From: Pseudonocardia hierapolitana
Lineage (GTDB): Bacteria > Actinomycetota > Actinomycetes > Mycobacteriales > Pseudonocardiaceae
Length of the DNA stretch: 64,000 nt
Assembly (NCBI RefSeq): GCF_007994075.1
Contig: NZ_VIWU01000001.1
Coordinates: forward strand, 5,208,001 to 5,272,000
Direction: 5' to 3'
Each line of letters starts with the position of its first letter. Positions within the stretch are counted from its first letter, which is position 1. The notes below the pieces were generated by a model. It did no database searches. It saw only the letters and a list, made by a program, of their open reading frames with translations, and was not told the DNA's origin. Below, one piece after another: positions 42,823 through 50,579 of the stretch. Made by a program: the position numbers and the translations under genes.

Positions 42823-42854
42823 GTCATGACCCCTGGTCATGACCCGGCATGACC
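42823..42854. promoter_or_regulatory. Repeated GTCATGAC motif
   Basis: GTCATGAC occurs at 42823-42830 and 42836-42843, the second as the perfect palindrome GGTCATGACC, and a partial copy CATGAC lies at 42849-42854. The copies are 13 bp apart, slightly over one helical turn. They lie between the divergent small membrane protein gene and the ECF sigma gene, so either may be controlled from here. Confidence 0.5.
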
Positions 42855-42929
42855 GGCGCGCACCGACCATTTTCCGGCACCGGCGGTGTCCATCCATTCG
42901 TGAGGGATCGCACGAGAGAAGGAACCGAC

Positions 42930-43967
42930 ATGCGAAGGACGCTGCTGGCGTTGGCGCGGAGCGGGGACGGTGAGGCGTTCCGCGAGCTCGTCGAGCCCCA
43001 TCGGCACGAGCTCCAGGTGCACTGCTACCGCATCCTCGGCTCGGTGCAGGACGCCGAGGACCTCTTGCAGGAGACGTTGCTCGCGGCGTGGCGGGGGATC
43101 GGCGACTACCAGGAGCGCGCGTCCGTGCGGACGTGGCTGTACCGGATCGCGACCAACCGCTGCCTCAACGCGCTGCGGACCGGCTCCCGTCGCCCGCACG
43201 AGTACCCGGCCGGCCGATCGGAGGTCCCGTTGCCCGAGCCGACGCACCGCCGAGCCGAACCGAGCTGGCTGGAGCCCTACCCCGACGCGCTGCTCGGGAT
43301 CGCCGACGACGTGCCCGGGCCGGAGGCGCGGTACGAGGCGCGGGAGTCGGTGTCGCTCGCGTTCCTGGCGGCGTTGCAGCAGCTGCCGCCGCGGCAGCGG
43401 GCGGTGCTGGTGCTGCGGGACGTGCTCGGGTTCCGGGCCGACGAGGTGGCGGACATGCTCGACACCAGCCGCAACGCCGTGACCAGCGCGCTGACCAGGG
43501 CCCGGGGTGCGCTGGCGCAGGAGCGCCCCGCCTCCGACCGGGAGAGCGCCCCGCTACCGGACTCGCCACACGAACTCCGGATCGTCGACGAGTTCAGCCG
43601 CGCCTTCGAGGCGGGCGACGTCGACGCGGTCGTGGCCATGCTGACCGACGACGCATGGCTGACGATGCCGCCCCTGCCGCTGGAGTACCAGGGCCCGGAG
43701 GCGATCCGCCACTTCCTGGCCACGGTCGCGCTGTGCGGGAAGGTTCGGCACGTGCTGGTCCCGACGCGGGCGAACGGCCAGCCCGCGTTCGGCTGGTACC
43801 TGCGTGATCCGCGCACCCCGATCCAGCACGCGCACGGGCTGCTCGTGCTGACCCTGACCGGCGACCGGGTGAGCGCGTTGACGCGGTTCCACGACAACTC
43901 GCTCTTGCCGATGTTCGGCCTTCCGCGGTCCCTGCGCATCGAGGGGAGGGCCGACGATGAGCGCTGA
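42930..43967 (+). CDS. ECF sigma factor with SnoaL-like C-terminal domain
   Basis: A 345-residue ECF factor. Region 2 is at about 15-80 (CYRILGSVQDAEDLLQETLL, then VRTWLYRIATNRCLNAL) and region 4 at about 145-200 (LQQLPPRQRAVLVLRDVLGF, then VADMLDTSRNAVTSALTRAR). A C-terminal SnoaL_2 extension carries NGQPAFGWYLRDP. This is the SigG/TIGR02960-like group, whose extension modulates activity in place of a classic anti-sigma partner. No anti-sigma gene is adjacent. It overlaps the following MFS gene by 11 bp. Confidence 0.92.
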   Translation: MRRTLLALARSGDGEAFRELVEPHRHELQVHCYRILGSVQDAEDLLQETLLAAWRGIGDYQERASVRTWLYRIATNRCLNALRTGSRRPHEYPAGRSEVPLPEPTHRRAEPSWLEPYPDALLGIADDVPGPEARYEARESVSLAFLAALQQLPPRQRAVLVLRDVLGFRADEVADMLDTSRNAVTSALTRARGALAQERPASDRESAPLPDSPHELRIVDEFSRAFEAGDVDAVVAMLTDDAWLTMPPLPLEYQGPEAIRHFLATVALCGKVRHVLVPTRANGQPAFGWYLRDPRTPIQHAHGLLVLTLTGDRVSALTRFHDNSLLPMFGLPRSLRIEGRADDER

Positions 43968-45405
43968 CGCGGGACGGACCACGCGCGCCCAGGCCTGGGT
44001 GCTGGGAATCGCGTCGCTCGGGTCGTTCATGATGGCGCTGGACAGCCTGGTCGTGACGACGGCGCTGAGCACGATCCGGCAGGACCTGACGGCGTCGATC
44101 GAGTCGCTCGAGTGGGTCGTCAACTCCTACAACCTGACGTTCGCGGTGCTGCTGCTGACGGGCGCCGCGCTGGGTGATCGGTTCGGCCGGCGCCGGATGT
44201 TCGTCGTCGGGCTGGCCGTGTTCACCGTCGCCTCGGTGGCGTGCGCGCTGGCGCCGGACATCGGCACGCTGATCGTGGCGCGCGCGGGGCAGGGCGTCGG
44301 CGCGGCGATGGTGCTCCCGCTGTCGCTCACCCTGATCAGCACGGCCTTCCCGCCGCAGCAGCGGGGCCGGGCGATGGGGCTGTACCTGGGCATCACCGGT
44401 CTGGCGACGTTCAGCGGCCCGTTCATCGGCGGTGTCGTCGCCGAGGGACTCGCCTGGCAGTGGATCTTCTGGCTGAACCTCCCGGTCGGGATGATCGCGA
44501 TCCTGCTCACGCAGCGGCGCGTGGAGGAGAGCGTCGGCCCGAACACCCGGTTCGACCTGGGAGGGGTCGTGCTCGTGACCGCGGGCGCGTTCGGCGTCGT
44601 CTGGGGCCTGGTCCGCGGGAACGTCGCGGGCTGGGACAGCGCGGAGGTGGTGGGCGCGCTGCTGCTCGGCGTCGTGCTGCTGGTCGCCTTCGTGCTCTGG
44701 GAGCGACGCGCGCAGGCGCCGATGCTGCCGATGCGGTTCTTCCGGTTGAGGGCGTTCGCGACGGCCAACCCGGCGAACTTCCTGGTGTTCGCCTCGCTGT
44801 ACGGCACGATGTTCTTCCTCGCGCAGTACTTCCAGGTCGTGCTCGGCAACGGCCCGCTCGTCGCAGGCCTGATGCTGATGCCCTGGACCGGCACGCTGAT
44901 GGTGTGCGCGCCGATCGCCGGCAGGCTGGCCGACAAGGTCGGGGAGCGGAACTTCGTCGTCGGCGGGCTGCTGCTCCAGACCGCGGGCATGGGGTGGATC
45001 GCTGTGGTCGCCGACACCGGGACGGGCTACCTCGAACTGCTGCCCGCGCTGGTCGTCGGCTCGGTCGGGATCACCATGGCCATGCCCGCGGCGCAGAAGG
45101 CGGTGGTCGGAGCGGTGCAGCCACGCGAGATCGGGCAGGCGTCCGGCGCGTTCATGATGCTGCGGATCCTCGGTGGGGTGTTCGGTGTCGCGGTCACGGT
45201 CGCCGTCTTCGCCGGCGTCGGCGACTACACGTCCGCCGAGCGGTTCAGCGAGGGCTTCTCGGCCGGGATGACCGCGGTCGCCGCGTTCGCGTTCATCGGA
45301 GTGCTCGTCGCAGCCGCCATGCCCGCCAGGCGGCCGACGACCGTGGCCGTGCCGCCACCGGCGACGAACGTCGTGCCTCGAGGGGAGAACGCACCGCGGA
45401 CCTGA
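43957..45405 (+). CDS. DHA2-family MFS drug efflux pump
   Basis: A 482-residue protein with 14 predicted helices. It has the DHA2 motif LDSLVVTTALSTIRQDL at helix 1, motif A LGDRFGRRRMFVVG after helix 2, and a motif C-like GITGLATFSGPFIGG in helix 5. It exports drugs or secondary metabolites using the proton gradient. ATG 43957 is preceded by GAGGGGAGGG inside the sigma factor gene's end, and the 11-bp overlap suggests coupled expression with the ECF factor. Confidence 0.92.
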   Translation: MSADAGRTTRAQAWVLGIASLGSFMMALDSLVVTTALSTIRQDLTASIESLEWVVNSYNLTFAVLLLTGAALGDRFGRRRMFVVGLAVFTVASVACALAPDIGTLIVARAGQGVGAAMVLPLSLTLISTAFPPQQRGRAMGLYLGITGLATFSGPFIGGVVAEGLAWQWIFWLNLPVGMIAILLTQRRVEESVGPNTRFDLGGVVLVTAGAFGVVWGLVRGNVAGWDSAEVVGALLLGVVLLVAFVLWERRAQAPMLPMRFFRLRAFATANPANFLVFASLYGTMFFLAQYFQVVLGNGPLVAGLMLMPWTGTLMVCAPIAGRLADKVGERNFVVGGLLLQTAGMGWIAVVADTGTGYLELLPALVVGSVGITMAMPAAQKAVVGAVQPREIGQASGAFMMLRILGGVFGVAVTVAVFAGVGDYTSAERFSEGFSAGMTAVAAFAFIGVLVAAAMPARRPTTVAVPPPATNVVPRGENAPRT

Positions 45406-45410
45406 TTCCG

Positions 45411-46067
45411 CTACAGGAGGCCGAGGGCGCGGGCGCGCAACGCGGCCTGCGTGCGGTCGCGGGCGCCGAGCTTCGCGAGCACGTTGGTCACGTGGTTCTT
45501 CACCGTGCCCTCGGCCAGGAACAGCGCCGCGGCGATCTCCCGGTTGCTGCGGCCGTCGGCCAGCAGGCGGAGCACGTCCAGCTCGCGGTCCGACAGCGGC
45601 ACGACCAGTGGCTGCGGCCGCGGTTCCGGCGCCGCGTCGGGCAGCTGCGCGAAGCGGGCCACCACCTTCGCCGCCACCGACGGCTGCAACACCGACTCGC
45701 CACGGGCGGCCGCGTGCACGGCCTCGACCAGCCGCGCCGACGACACGTCCTTGAGCAGGTAGCCGACCGCGCCGGCGCGCAGCGCCGCGAAGACGTCCTC
45801 GTCGTCGTCGAAGGTGGTGAGCGCGATGACCCGGACGTCGGGTTGCTCGACGCGCAGCCGGCGCGTGGCCCCGATGCCGTCCAGCACGGGCATGCGCAGG
45901 TCCATGAGCACCACGTCGGGCGCGAGCTCGGCGGCCTTGCGCAGCGCCTCGTCGCCGTCGCCCGCCTCGCCCACCACCTCGACGCCCTCGTGCACGGCGA
46001 GCAGCGTGGCCAGCGCCTCCCGGAAGAGGGCCTGGTCGTCCACGAGCAGGACCCGGACGCCCGTCAC
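45411..46067 (-). CDS. NarL/FixJ-family response regulator
   Basis: A 218-residue regulator. The receiver has VLLVDDQALFRE, the phosphoacceptor Asp in VVLMDLRMPVLDG, Thr in ALTTFDDD and Lys in LLKDVS. The LuxR-type helix-turn-helix is SDRELDVLRLLADGRSNREI followed by GTVKNHVTNVLAKL. GTG 46067 overlaps the kinase stop (GTGA). It is convergent with the DHA2 pump gene, 5 bp away. Confidence 0.95.
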   Translation of the reverse strand: MTGVRVLLVDDQALFREALATLLAVHEGVEVVGEAGDGDEALRKAAELAPDVVLMDLRMPVLDGIGATRRLRVEQPDVRVIALTTFDDDEDVFAALRAGAVGYLLKDVSSARLVEAVHAAARGESVLQPSVAAKVVARFAQLPDAAPEPRPQPLVVPLSDRELDVLRLLADGRSNREIAAALFLAEGTVKNHVTNVLAKLGARDRTQAALRARALGLL

Positions 46068-47170
46068 CCCGGCACCTCCATCGTCGGCAGTTCCATCGAC
46101 AGCGTGTGGCCCTCACCCGGCGCCGACTCGACGCGCAGCTCCCCGCCGAGCCGGGCGGCCCGCTCCCGCAGCCCCACCAGGCCGAAGCCGGCGGAACTCC
46201 CGTCGCTGCCCACGCCGTCGTCACGGACCTCCACGCGGACCGCGCTCTCGCCGTAGGCCAGCAGCAGGTCGGCCCGGTTCGCCCGGGCGTGCTTGCGGAC
46301 GTTCGTCAGCCCCTCCTGGGCGGCCCGGTACAACGCCTCCTGCGCGTCGTCGGGGAGCGGGCGCGGGATGCCGGACACGTCGAGCCGGGTGGGCACGCCC
46401 GCCGCGGAGGCCTCCTCCGCGAGCGCGTTCAACGCTTCGGGGAGCGGTCCGGTCGAGCGCGGTTCGCGCAGGGCGCGCACCGACCGGCGCACCGCACCCA
46501 GCGCCTCCTCCGACTGCTGCTGCGCTTTCGCGAGCACCTCGTCGGCCTTCGCCGGGTCGGCGGGCAGCACCGCCCGCGCGGCCTTGACCTGCATCTGCAC
46601 GACGGTGAGCGAGTGCCCGAGCCCGTCGTGGATGTCGCGGGCCACCCGGTTGCGCTCCTGGGCCGTGGCGAGCCGCTCGGCCTGTGCGGCGTAGTCGCGC
46701 AGCTGCGCGTGCGCCTCGGCCAGTTCGTGGCGCAGCTGCTGCTCCCGCTGCAGCAGCTCGGTGAAGACCGCGGCGAACACCACCGAGGCGAACAGGCCCA
46801 TCCCCTCCCGCAAGGCGTCCTGCCAGGAGCCCATCGGCGCGTGCACGAACGGGACGAGCAGGACGACCACGGCGGTGGCCGGTCGGGGGAGCACCAGCAC
46901 GCACTGGCTCACCAGCACCACGAAGAAGAGCGTGGTGGCGACGCCCGGCTCCAGCGCGAACGTCGTGAAGGCCAGCGCGAGCTGCACCGTGACGTACGCG
47001 GCCGACAGGGGCAGCCGCCCCCGCCTGCTCACCCACCCGAAGGCGGCCACGCTCAGCAGCGTGTACGCCGCGCCGACCGGTATCGCGGCAAGGGGCCCGC
47101 CGCCCCCGACGACCCCGATGACCAGCGTGAGGAACGCGCCACCGGTGAGCACCGCGAGCGCCCGGTTCAC
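46064..47170 (-). CDS. NarL-type sensor histidine kinase (HisKA_3)
   Basis: A 368-residue membrane kinase with about five N-terminal helices, a coiled linker (LLQREQQLRHELAEAHAQLR), the HisKA_3 H-box RNRVARDIHDGLGHSLTVVQ, the N-box GLTNVRKHA, and the HATPase G boxes DDGVGSD and GFGLVGLRERA. There is no extracytoplasmic sensor domain. GTG 47170 with an AGGGTGG site upstream is my choice. ATG 47191 is also in frame but overlaps the divergent arginase start codon. Confidence 0.9.
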   Translation of the reverse strand: MNRALAVLTGGAFLTLVIGVVGGGGPLAAIPVGAAYTLLSVAAFGWVSRRGRLPLSAAYVTVQLALAFTTFALEPGVATTLFFVVLVSQCVLVLPRPATAVVVLLVPFVHAPMGSWQDALREGMGLFASVVFAAVFTELLQREQQLRHELAEAHAQLRDYAAQAERLATAQERNRVARDIHDGLGHSLTVVQMQVKAARAVLPADPAKADEVLAKAQQQSEEALGAVRRSVRALREPRSTGPLPEALNALAEEASAAGVPTRLDVSGIPRPLPDDAQEALYRAAQEGLTNVRKHARANRADLLLAYGESAVRVEVRDDGVGSDGSSAGFGLVGLRERAARLGGELRVESAPGEGHTLSMELPTMEVPG

Positions 47171-47189
47171 GAGTGCCACCCTAAGGGCC

Positions 47190-48095
47190 ATGAGCATCGT
47201 CGTGGTCGACGCTCCGTCGAACCTCGGGCTGCGCCCGCCGCGCCCCGGCACCGTGCCCGGTTGCTACAAGCTCGCCGGTGCCCTGCGGGACCAGGGCCTG
47301 CTCGCCCGGCTCGGCGGTGATGAGGGCGGCGTGGTCACGCCGCCCCGCTACGACCGCGGCGACTGGGCGGAGGGCGACGGCGTCTTCAACGCGGCCGCGA
47401 TCGCGCGCTACTCCGCGGCACTGGCCGACCGGGTCGAGCGGCACGCGGCACCCGGCGCGTTCGTGCTCGTCCTGGGTGGCGACTGCAGCATCCTGCTCGG
47501 CACGCTGATCGGCCTGCGTCGCCGCGGCCGCCCCGGCCTGGTGTACCTCGACGGGCACTCCGACTTCCGGCACCCGGGCAACTCGACGTCCGTCGGCGCC
47601 GCGGCCGGCGAGGGGCTCGCGCTGGTCACCGGCCGTGGGCAGTCCGATCTCACCGACATCGAGGGCCTGCGGCCCTACGTCCGGGACGCCGACACGGCCG
47701 CGCTCGGGATGCACGAGCCCGGCGACCCGCTGCTGCCGGAGGCCAGGGAGGCAGTCGCCGTGCTGGCGACCGTCGAGGAGATGCGCGCCTCCGGGTGCGG
47801 GACGGCGGCCGAGCGCGCGCTCGGGGCGATGGCGCCCGGTGTCGACCGGATCTGGGTCCACCTCGACGCCGACATCCTCGACCCGTCCGTGATGCCGGCG
47901 GTCGACAGCCCGGAGCCGGACGGCCTGCGGCCCGACGAGCTCGTCGAGACGCTCGTGCCCCTCCTGCGCGATCCCCGGGTCGCCGGCCTCGACCTGGCGA
48001 TCTACGACCCCGACATCGACGAGCCGGGCGACGGCGCCCACCTGCTCGCGGACGTCCTCGTCGAGGCGCTCGGCGCGGCCGGACGCATCCGTTGA
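47190..48095 (+). CDS. Arginase/agmatinase-family ureohydrolase
   Basis: A 301-residue Mn2+-dependent hydrolase. The metal ligands appear in order: His/Asp region GGDCSILLG (a Cys replaces the usual His after GGD), DGHSDFRHPG, and WVHLDADILDPSV, with a late acidic motif DLAIYDPDIDEPG. The first-site His being replaced (GGDC versus GGDH) is unusual and may change metal occupancy or substrate. The start codon overlaps the complement of a possible divergent kinase start. No urease or agmatine genes are near. Confidence 0.85.
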   Translation: MSIVVVDAPSNLGLRPPRPGTVPGCYKLAGALRDQGLLARLGGDEGGVVTPPRYDRGDWAEGDGVFNAAAIARYSAALADRVERHAAPGAFVLVLGGDCSILLGTLIGLRRRGRPGLVYLDGHSDFRHPGNSTSVGAAAGEGLALVTGRGQSDLTDIEGLRPYVRDADTAALGMHEPGDPLLPEAREAVAVLATVEEMRASGCGTAAERALGAMAPGVDRIWVHLDADILDPSVMPAVDSPEPDGLRPDELVETLVPLLRDPRVAGLDLAIYDPDIDEPGDGAHLLADVLVEALGAAGRIR

Positions 48096-48125
48096 TCGCT
48101 CGGCCCGAATGCCGCGAGCGTGCCG

Positions 48126-49799
48126 TCAGTGCGCCTCGGGCGCCGGGCCGGGGCCGAACGTCGTGAAGAAGCGGTCCCGGAAGTCCTCCATCGGCCAGAC
48201 CGGGGCCTGCGGGCTCGGCCGCAGCCCGTCCTCCCAGCCCCATCCGCCGATCCGGTCGAGCACGTCCCGGTCGCGCGTGATGATCGAGATCGGCACGTCG
48301 TGGCCCGCGTCCGGACCGATGATCAGCGGCGCGGCCTGGTGGTCGCCGAGCACGATGAGCACCAGGTCGTCGTCACCGGAGTTCTGCACCCACGAGGTGA
48401 GCGTTCCGAGGGAGTAGGCGATCGAGCGGCTGTACGCGGAGTGCACGGCGTCGGTGCCCTTCGCCCACACGGCGTCGCGCGGCTCGCCGGTCGCGAACGT
48501 CCGGAAGACCGAGCCGTCGCCGACCTGGTCCCAGCCGATCACCGGTGGGATGAGCGGCCACGGGGCGTGGCTCGACGCGAGCGCGATCTCGGCGAAGAGC
48601 GGCGGGCGGTCGGGCTGCGCGTGCTCCATGCGCTCGAAGGCCGACATCGTGTACTGGTCGGGCACGCTGGCCCAGCCGAGGTCGGGCCCGCGGTAGCCGA
48701 GTGCGGGGAAGTCGTAGACGTGCTGATGGCCGTAGAACCGCGCCTCCGGCCACTCGCCGGTGGTGCCCGGCATGACGGCGGCGGTCCGCCAGCTCGCCAT
48801 GGCGAACGCGCTGACGAGCGTGAGCCGGTCGCTCGCCATCAGCGCGTCGTGGCGGGCCTGGTTGGCGACGCGCATCCCGGACAGCAGCGTGGCATGCGCG
48901 AGCCAGCTGCTGCCGCCCGCCACCGGCGAGGTGAGGAAGCCGCTGCGGGCCGAGAACCCGGCGGACGCGAGCTGCGCGCTCCCCGTGTCGAGCGCGGCGG
49001 TGACGGGTCCCGCGAGCTCGGGCCGTTCGAGCGCGCTGCGCCCGTAGCTCTCGACGAAGGCGAGCACGACGTCCTTGCCGCGCAGCGCCGTGAGCAGCTG
49101 GTCGGCGGGCACGCCGCGGAACGGGTCGGTGGTGAGCGCCGCCGTGAACGCCTGCTGGTCGAGCATGCTCGCCGGCAGCTGCACCGCCCGCTGCCCGGCG
49201 GCGATCGCGGCGGATGCCGATGCGACCGGCACCCCCGGCACGAGCTGCGCACCGAGCACGGCGCACGCCACCCAGACCGGGGTGAGCGCGGCCAGGACGC
49301 GGGTCGCGGGTCGCGGGTGCCCGACCGTGACGCGGGCCAGCCGCACGACCGCGAGCGTCACGAGGACGAGGAGCCCGATGGTGACGACGGCGGCGCCGAC
49401 GACCGCGGCGACCTGCCCGGCAGGACCGGTGGACGAACCGAGGAAGCCGAGGCCGTCGTCGAGCAGCGCCCAGTCGAGCACCGGGTCGAACGGGCGGGCG
49501 AGCACCGCGGAGAAGCCCAGGTCGAGGATCTTCAGGATCGTGAGCAGGCCCAGCACGGCGCCGCCGACCGCCGCGACGGGCCGGCGCGCACGAGCGGGAA
49601 GCACCAGCAGGACGGCGACGCCGGCGAGCGCTTCGACGGGCAGCCGCACGAACGCGGCCGGCGTGAGATCGGTGACCGTGTCCGGTGCGACGAGGGCGGT
49701 CAGCACGAGCAGGGCCGCCAGCACCGTGAGCAGCCGTGCCGCAAGCGGGCGCCACCGCGGCGGCTGCGTCTCGGTGCCCGCCTGACGTCGCAGGATCAT
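48126..49799 (-). CDS. Sulfatase-like membrane phosphotransferase (LTA-synthase-like)
   Basis: A 557-residue protein. About five N-terminal helices (to ~residue 190) precede an extracytoplasmic alkaline-phosphatase-fold domain. VVLAFVESYGRSALERPEL supplies the first metal-site acid, GGSSWLAHATLLSGM holds the likely Ser/Thr nucleophile, and LASSHAPW and VLGDHQAAPLI are late metal-binding motifs. This is the layout of LtaS/MdoB-type phosphoglycerol or phosphoethanolamine transferases. GAGGAG lies 7 bp before ATG 49799. A role in envelope polymer modification is likely, but the donor and acceptor are unknown. Confidence 0.85.
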   Translation of the reverse strand: MILRRQAGTETQPPRWRPLAARLLTVLAALLVLTALVAPDTVTDLTPAAFVRLPVEALAGVAVLLVLPARARRPVAAVGGAVLGLLTILKILDLGFSAVLARPFDPVLDWALLDDGLGFLGSSTGPAGQVAAVVGAAVVTIGLLVLVTLAVVRLARVTVGHPRPATRVLAALTPVWVACAVLGAQLVPGVPVASASAAIAAGQRAVQLPASMLDQQAFTAALTTDPFRGVPADQLLTALRGKDVVLAFVESYGRSALERPELAGPVTAALDTGSAQLASAGFSARSGFLTSPVAGGSSWLAHATLLSGMRVANQARHDALMASDRLTLVSAFAMASWRTAAVMPGTTGEWPEARFYGHQHVYDFPALGYRGPDLGWASVPDQYTMSAFERMEHAQPDRPPLFAEIALASSHAPWPLIPPVIGWDQVGDGSVFRTFATGEPRDAVWAKGTDAVHSAYSRSIAYSLGTLTSWVQNSGDDDLVLIVLGDHQAAPLIIGPDAGHDVPISIITRDRDVLDRIGGWGWEDGLRPSPQAPVWPMEDFRDRFFTTFGPGPAPEAH

Positions 49800-50016
49800 C
49801 GGTCGTGCTCCTCGGGGGTCCGCGGGCCCCGTCGGCCCGCCACACGGGACACGCCGCCCCGTCGCGAAGAGTTCACCACCCCCGCCGGACCGGCTCCGCA
49901 GGGGTCGCGCCTCGGGGCCGTCAGAGGTTTCTCGGCGATCTTCCCCACGCTCGTTAACGGCCGCCGCCCTGCACCCGATATGGATTTCGCAACAGGGGTT
50001 GCATCGGGGGGAAAGA

Positions 50017-50229
50017 ATGACGATCGCGTCGCCGCGACAACCGGACGTGCCTGCCCGCGGCAGGCTCGACGGGCTGAGAGGGCTGTGGGTCCGGCTCACC
50101 CGGTGCGACGCCGAAGGCTGTGGGGAACGCCCGGTGCACCTGGGCTGGTGCGCGGCTCACGCCCCCGCATACGACCCGGGGCCCGACGAGTACTGGGGCG
50201 ACCCGATCGCCGATCAGCGCGCCGTTTGA
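50017..50229 (+). CDS. Small Cys-containing hypothetical protein (70 aa)
   Basis: A 70-residue protein with a compact Cys/His centre, CDAEGCGERPVHLGWCAAHA, that could bind one zinc (three Cys plus His), and an acidic, Trp-containing tail (DPGPDEYWGDP). ATG 50017 follows GGGGGGAAAG by 2-3 bp. The upstream 217 bp hold no other gene. I know no family for it. It is followed 75 bp later by the DUF3040 gene. Confidence 0.65.
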   Translation: MTIASPRQPDVPARGRLDGLRGLWVRLTRCDAEGCGERPVHLGWCAAHAPAYDPGPDEYWGDPIADQRAV

Positions 50230-50304
50230 TCGCGCTTCCGGCGGGAACTCGCTGATCACCCCGGCGGTGAGGCGTGCGCGGGGTCCAGTCGGGGAGGCGA
50301 TGCG

Positions 50305-50562
50305 ATGTTCAACCAGAACGACCGGCGCCGCCTCGAGGAGATCGAGCGCCGGCTGCAGCAAGAGGATCCCGAGTTCGCGCGCCGGTTCACGCGGTGGCCG
50401 GCGCCGGCAGGCGGCGGCTCGCGGCTGCTGCCCACGCTCGTGCTCGTCGTCGGTGTGCTCGGACTGATGATGTCGATGCTCGTGGCGCTGCCGGCGGTCT
50501 TCCTGCTGTCACTGGTCGCCACGGTCTGGGGCGGGGTCTGGTTGCACCGCCGCCGCAGCTAG
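50305..50562 (+). CDS. DUF3040 membrane protein
   Basis: An 85-residue protein. An amphipathic N-terminus (FNQNDRRRLEEIERRLQQED) characteristic of DUF3040 is followed by two helices (LLPTLVLVVGVLGLMMSML and ALPAVFLLSLVATVWGGVWL). These proteins are widespread in actinomycetes and have no established function. The convergent MFS gene ends 17 bp downstream. Confidence 0.88.
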   Translation: MFNQNDRRRLEEIERRLQQEDPEFARRFTRWPAPAGGGSRLLPTLVLVVGVLGLMMSMLVALPAVFLLSLVATVWGGVWLHRRRS

Positions 50563-50579
50563 TGCTCCCCTAGTCGCCG

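Noticed and set aside
43594..46224. 876-residue open frame on the minus strand
   Set aside because: It is antisense to the sigma factor and DHA2 pump and runs through the response regulator in the wrong frame. Composition is Arg/His/Gly-rich without any domain.
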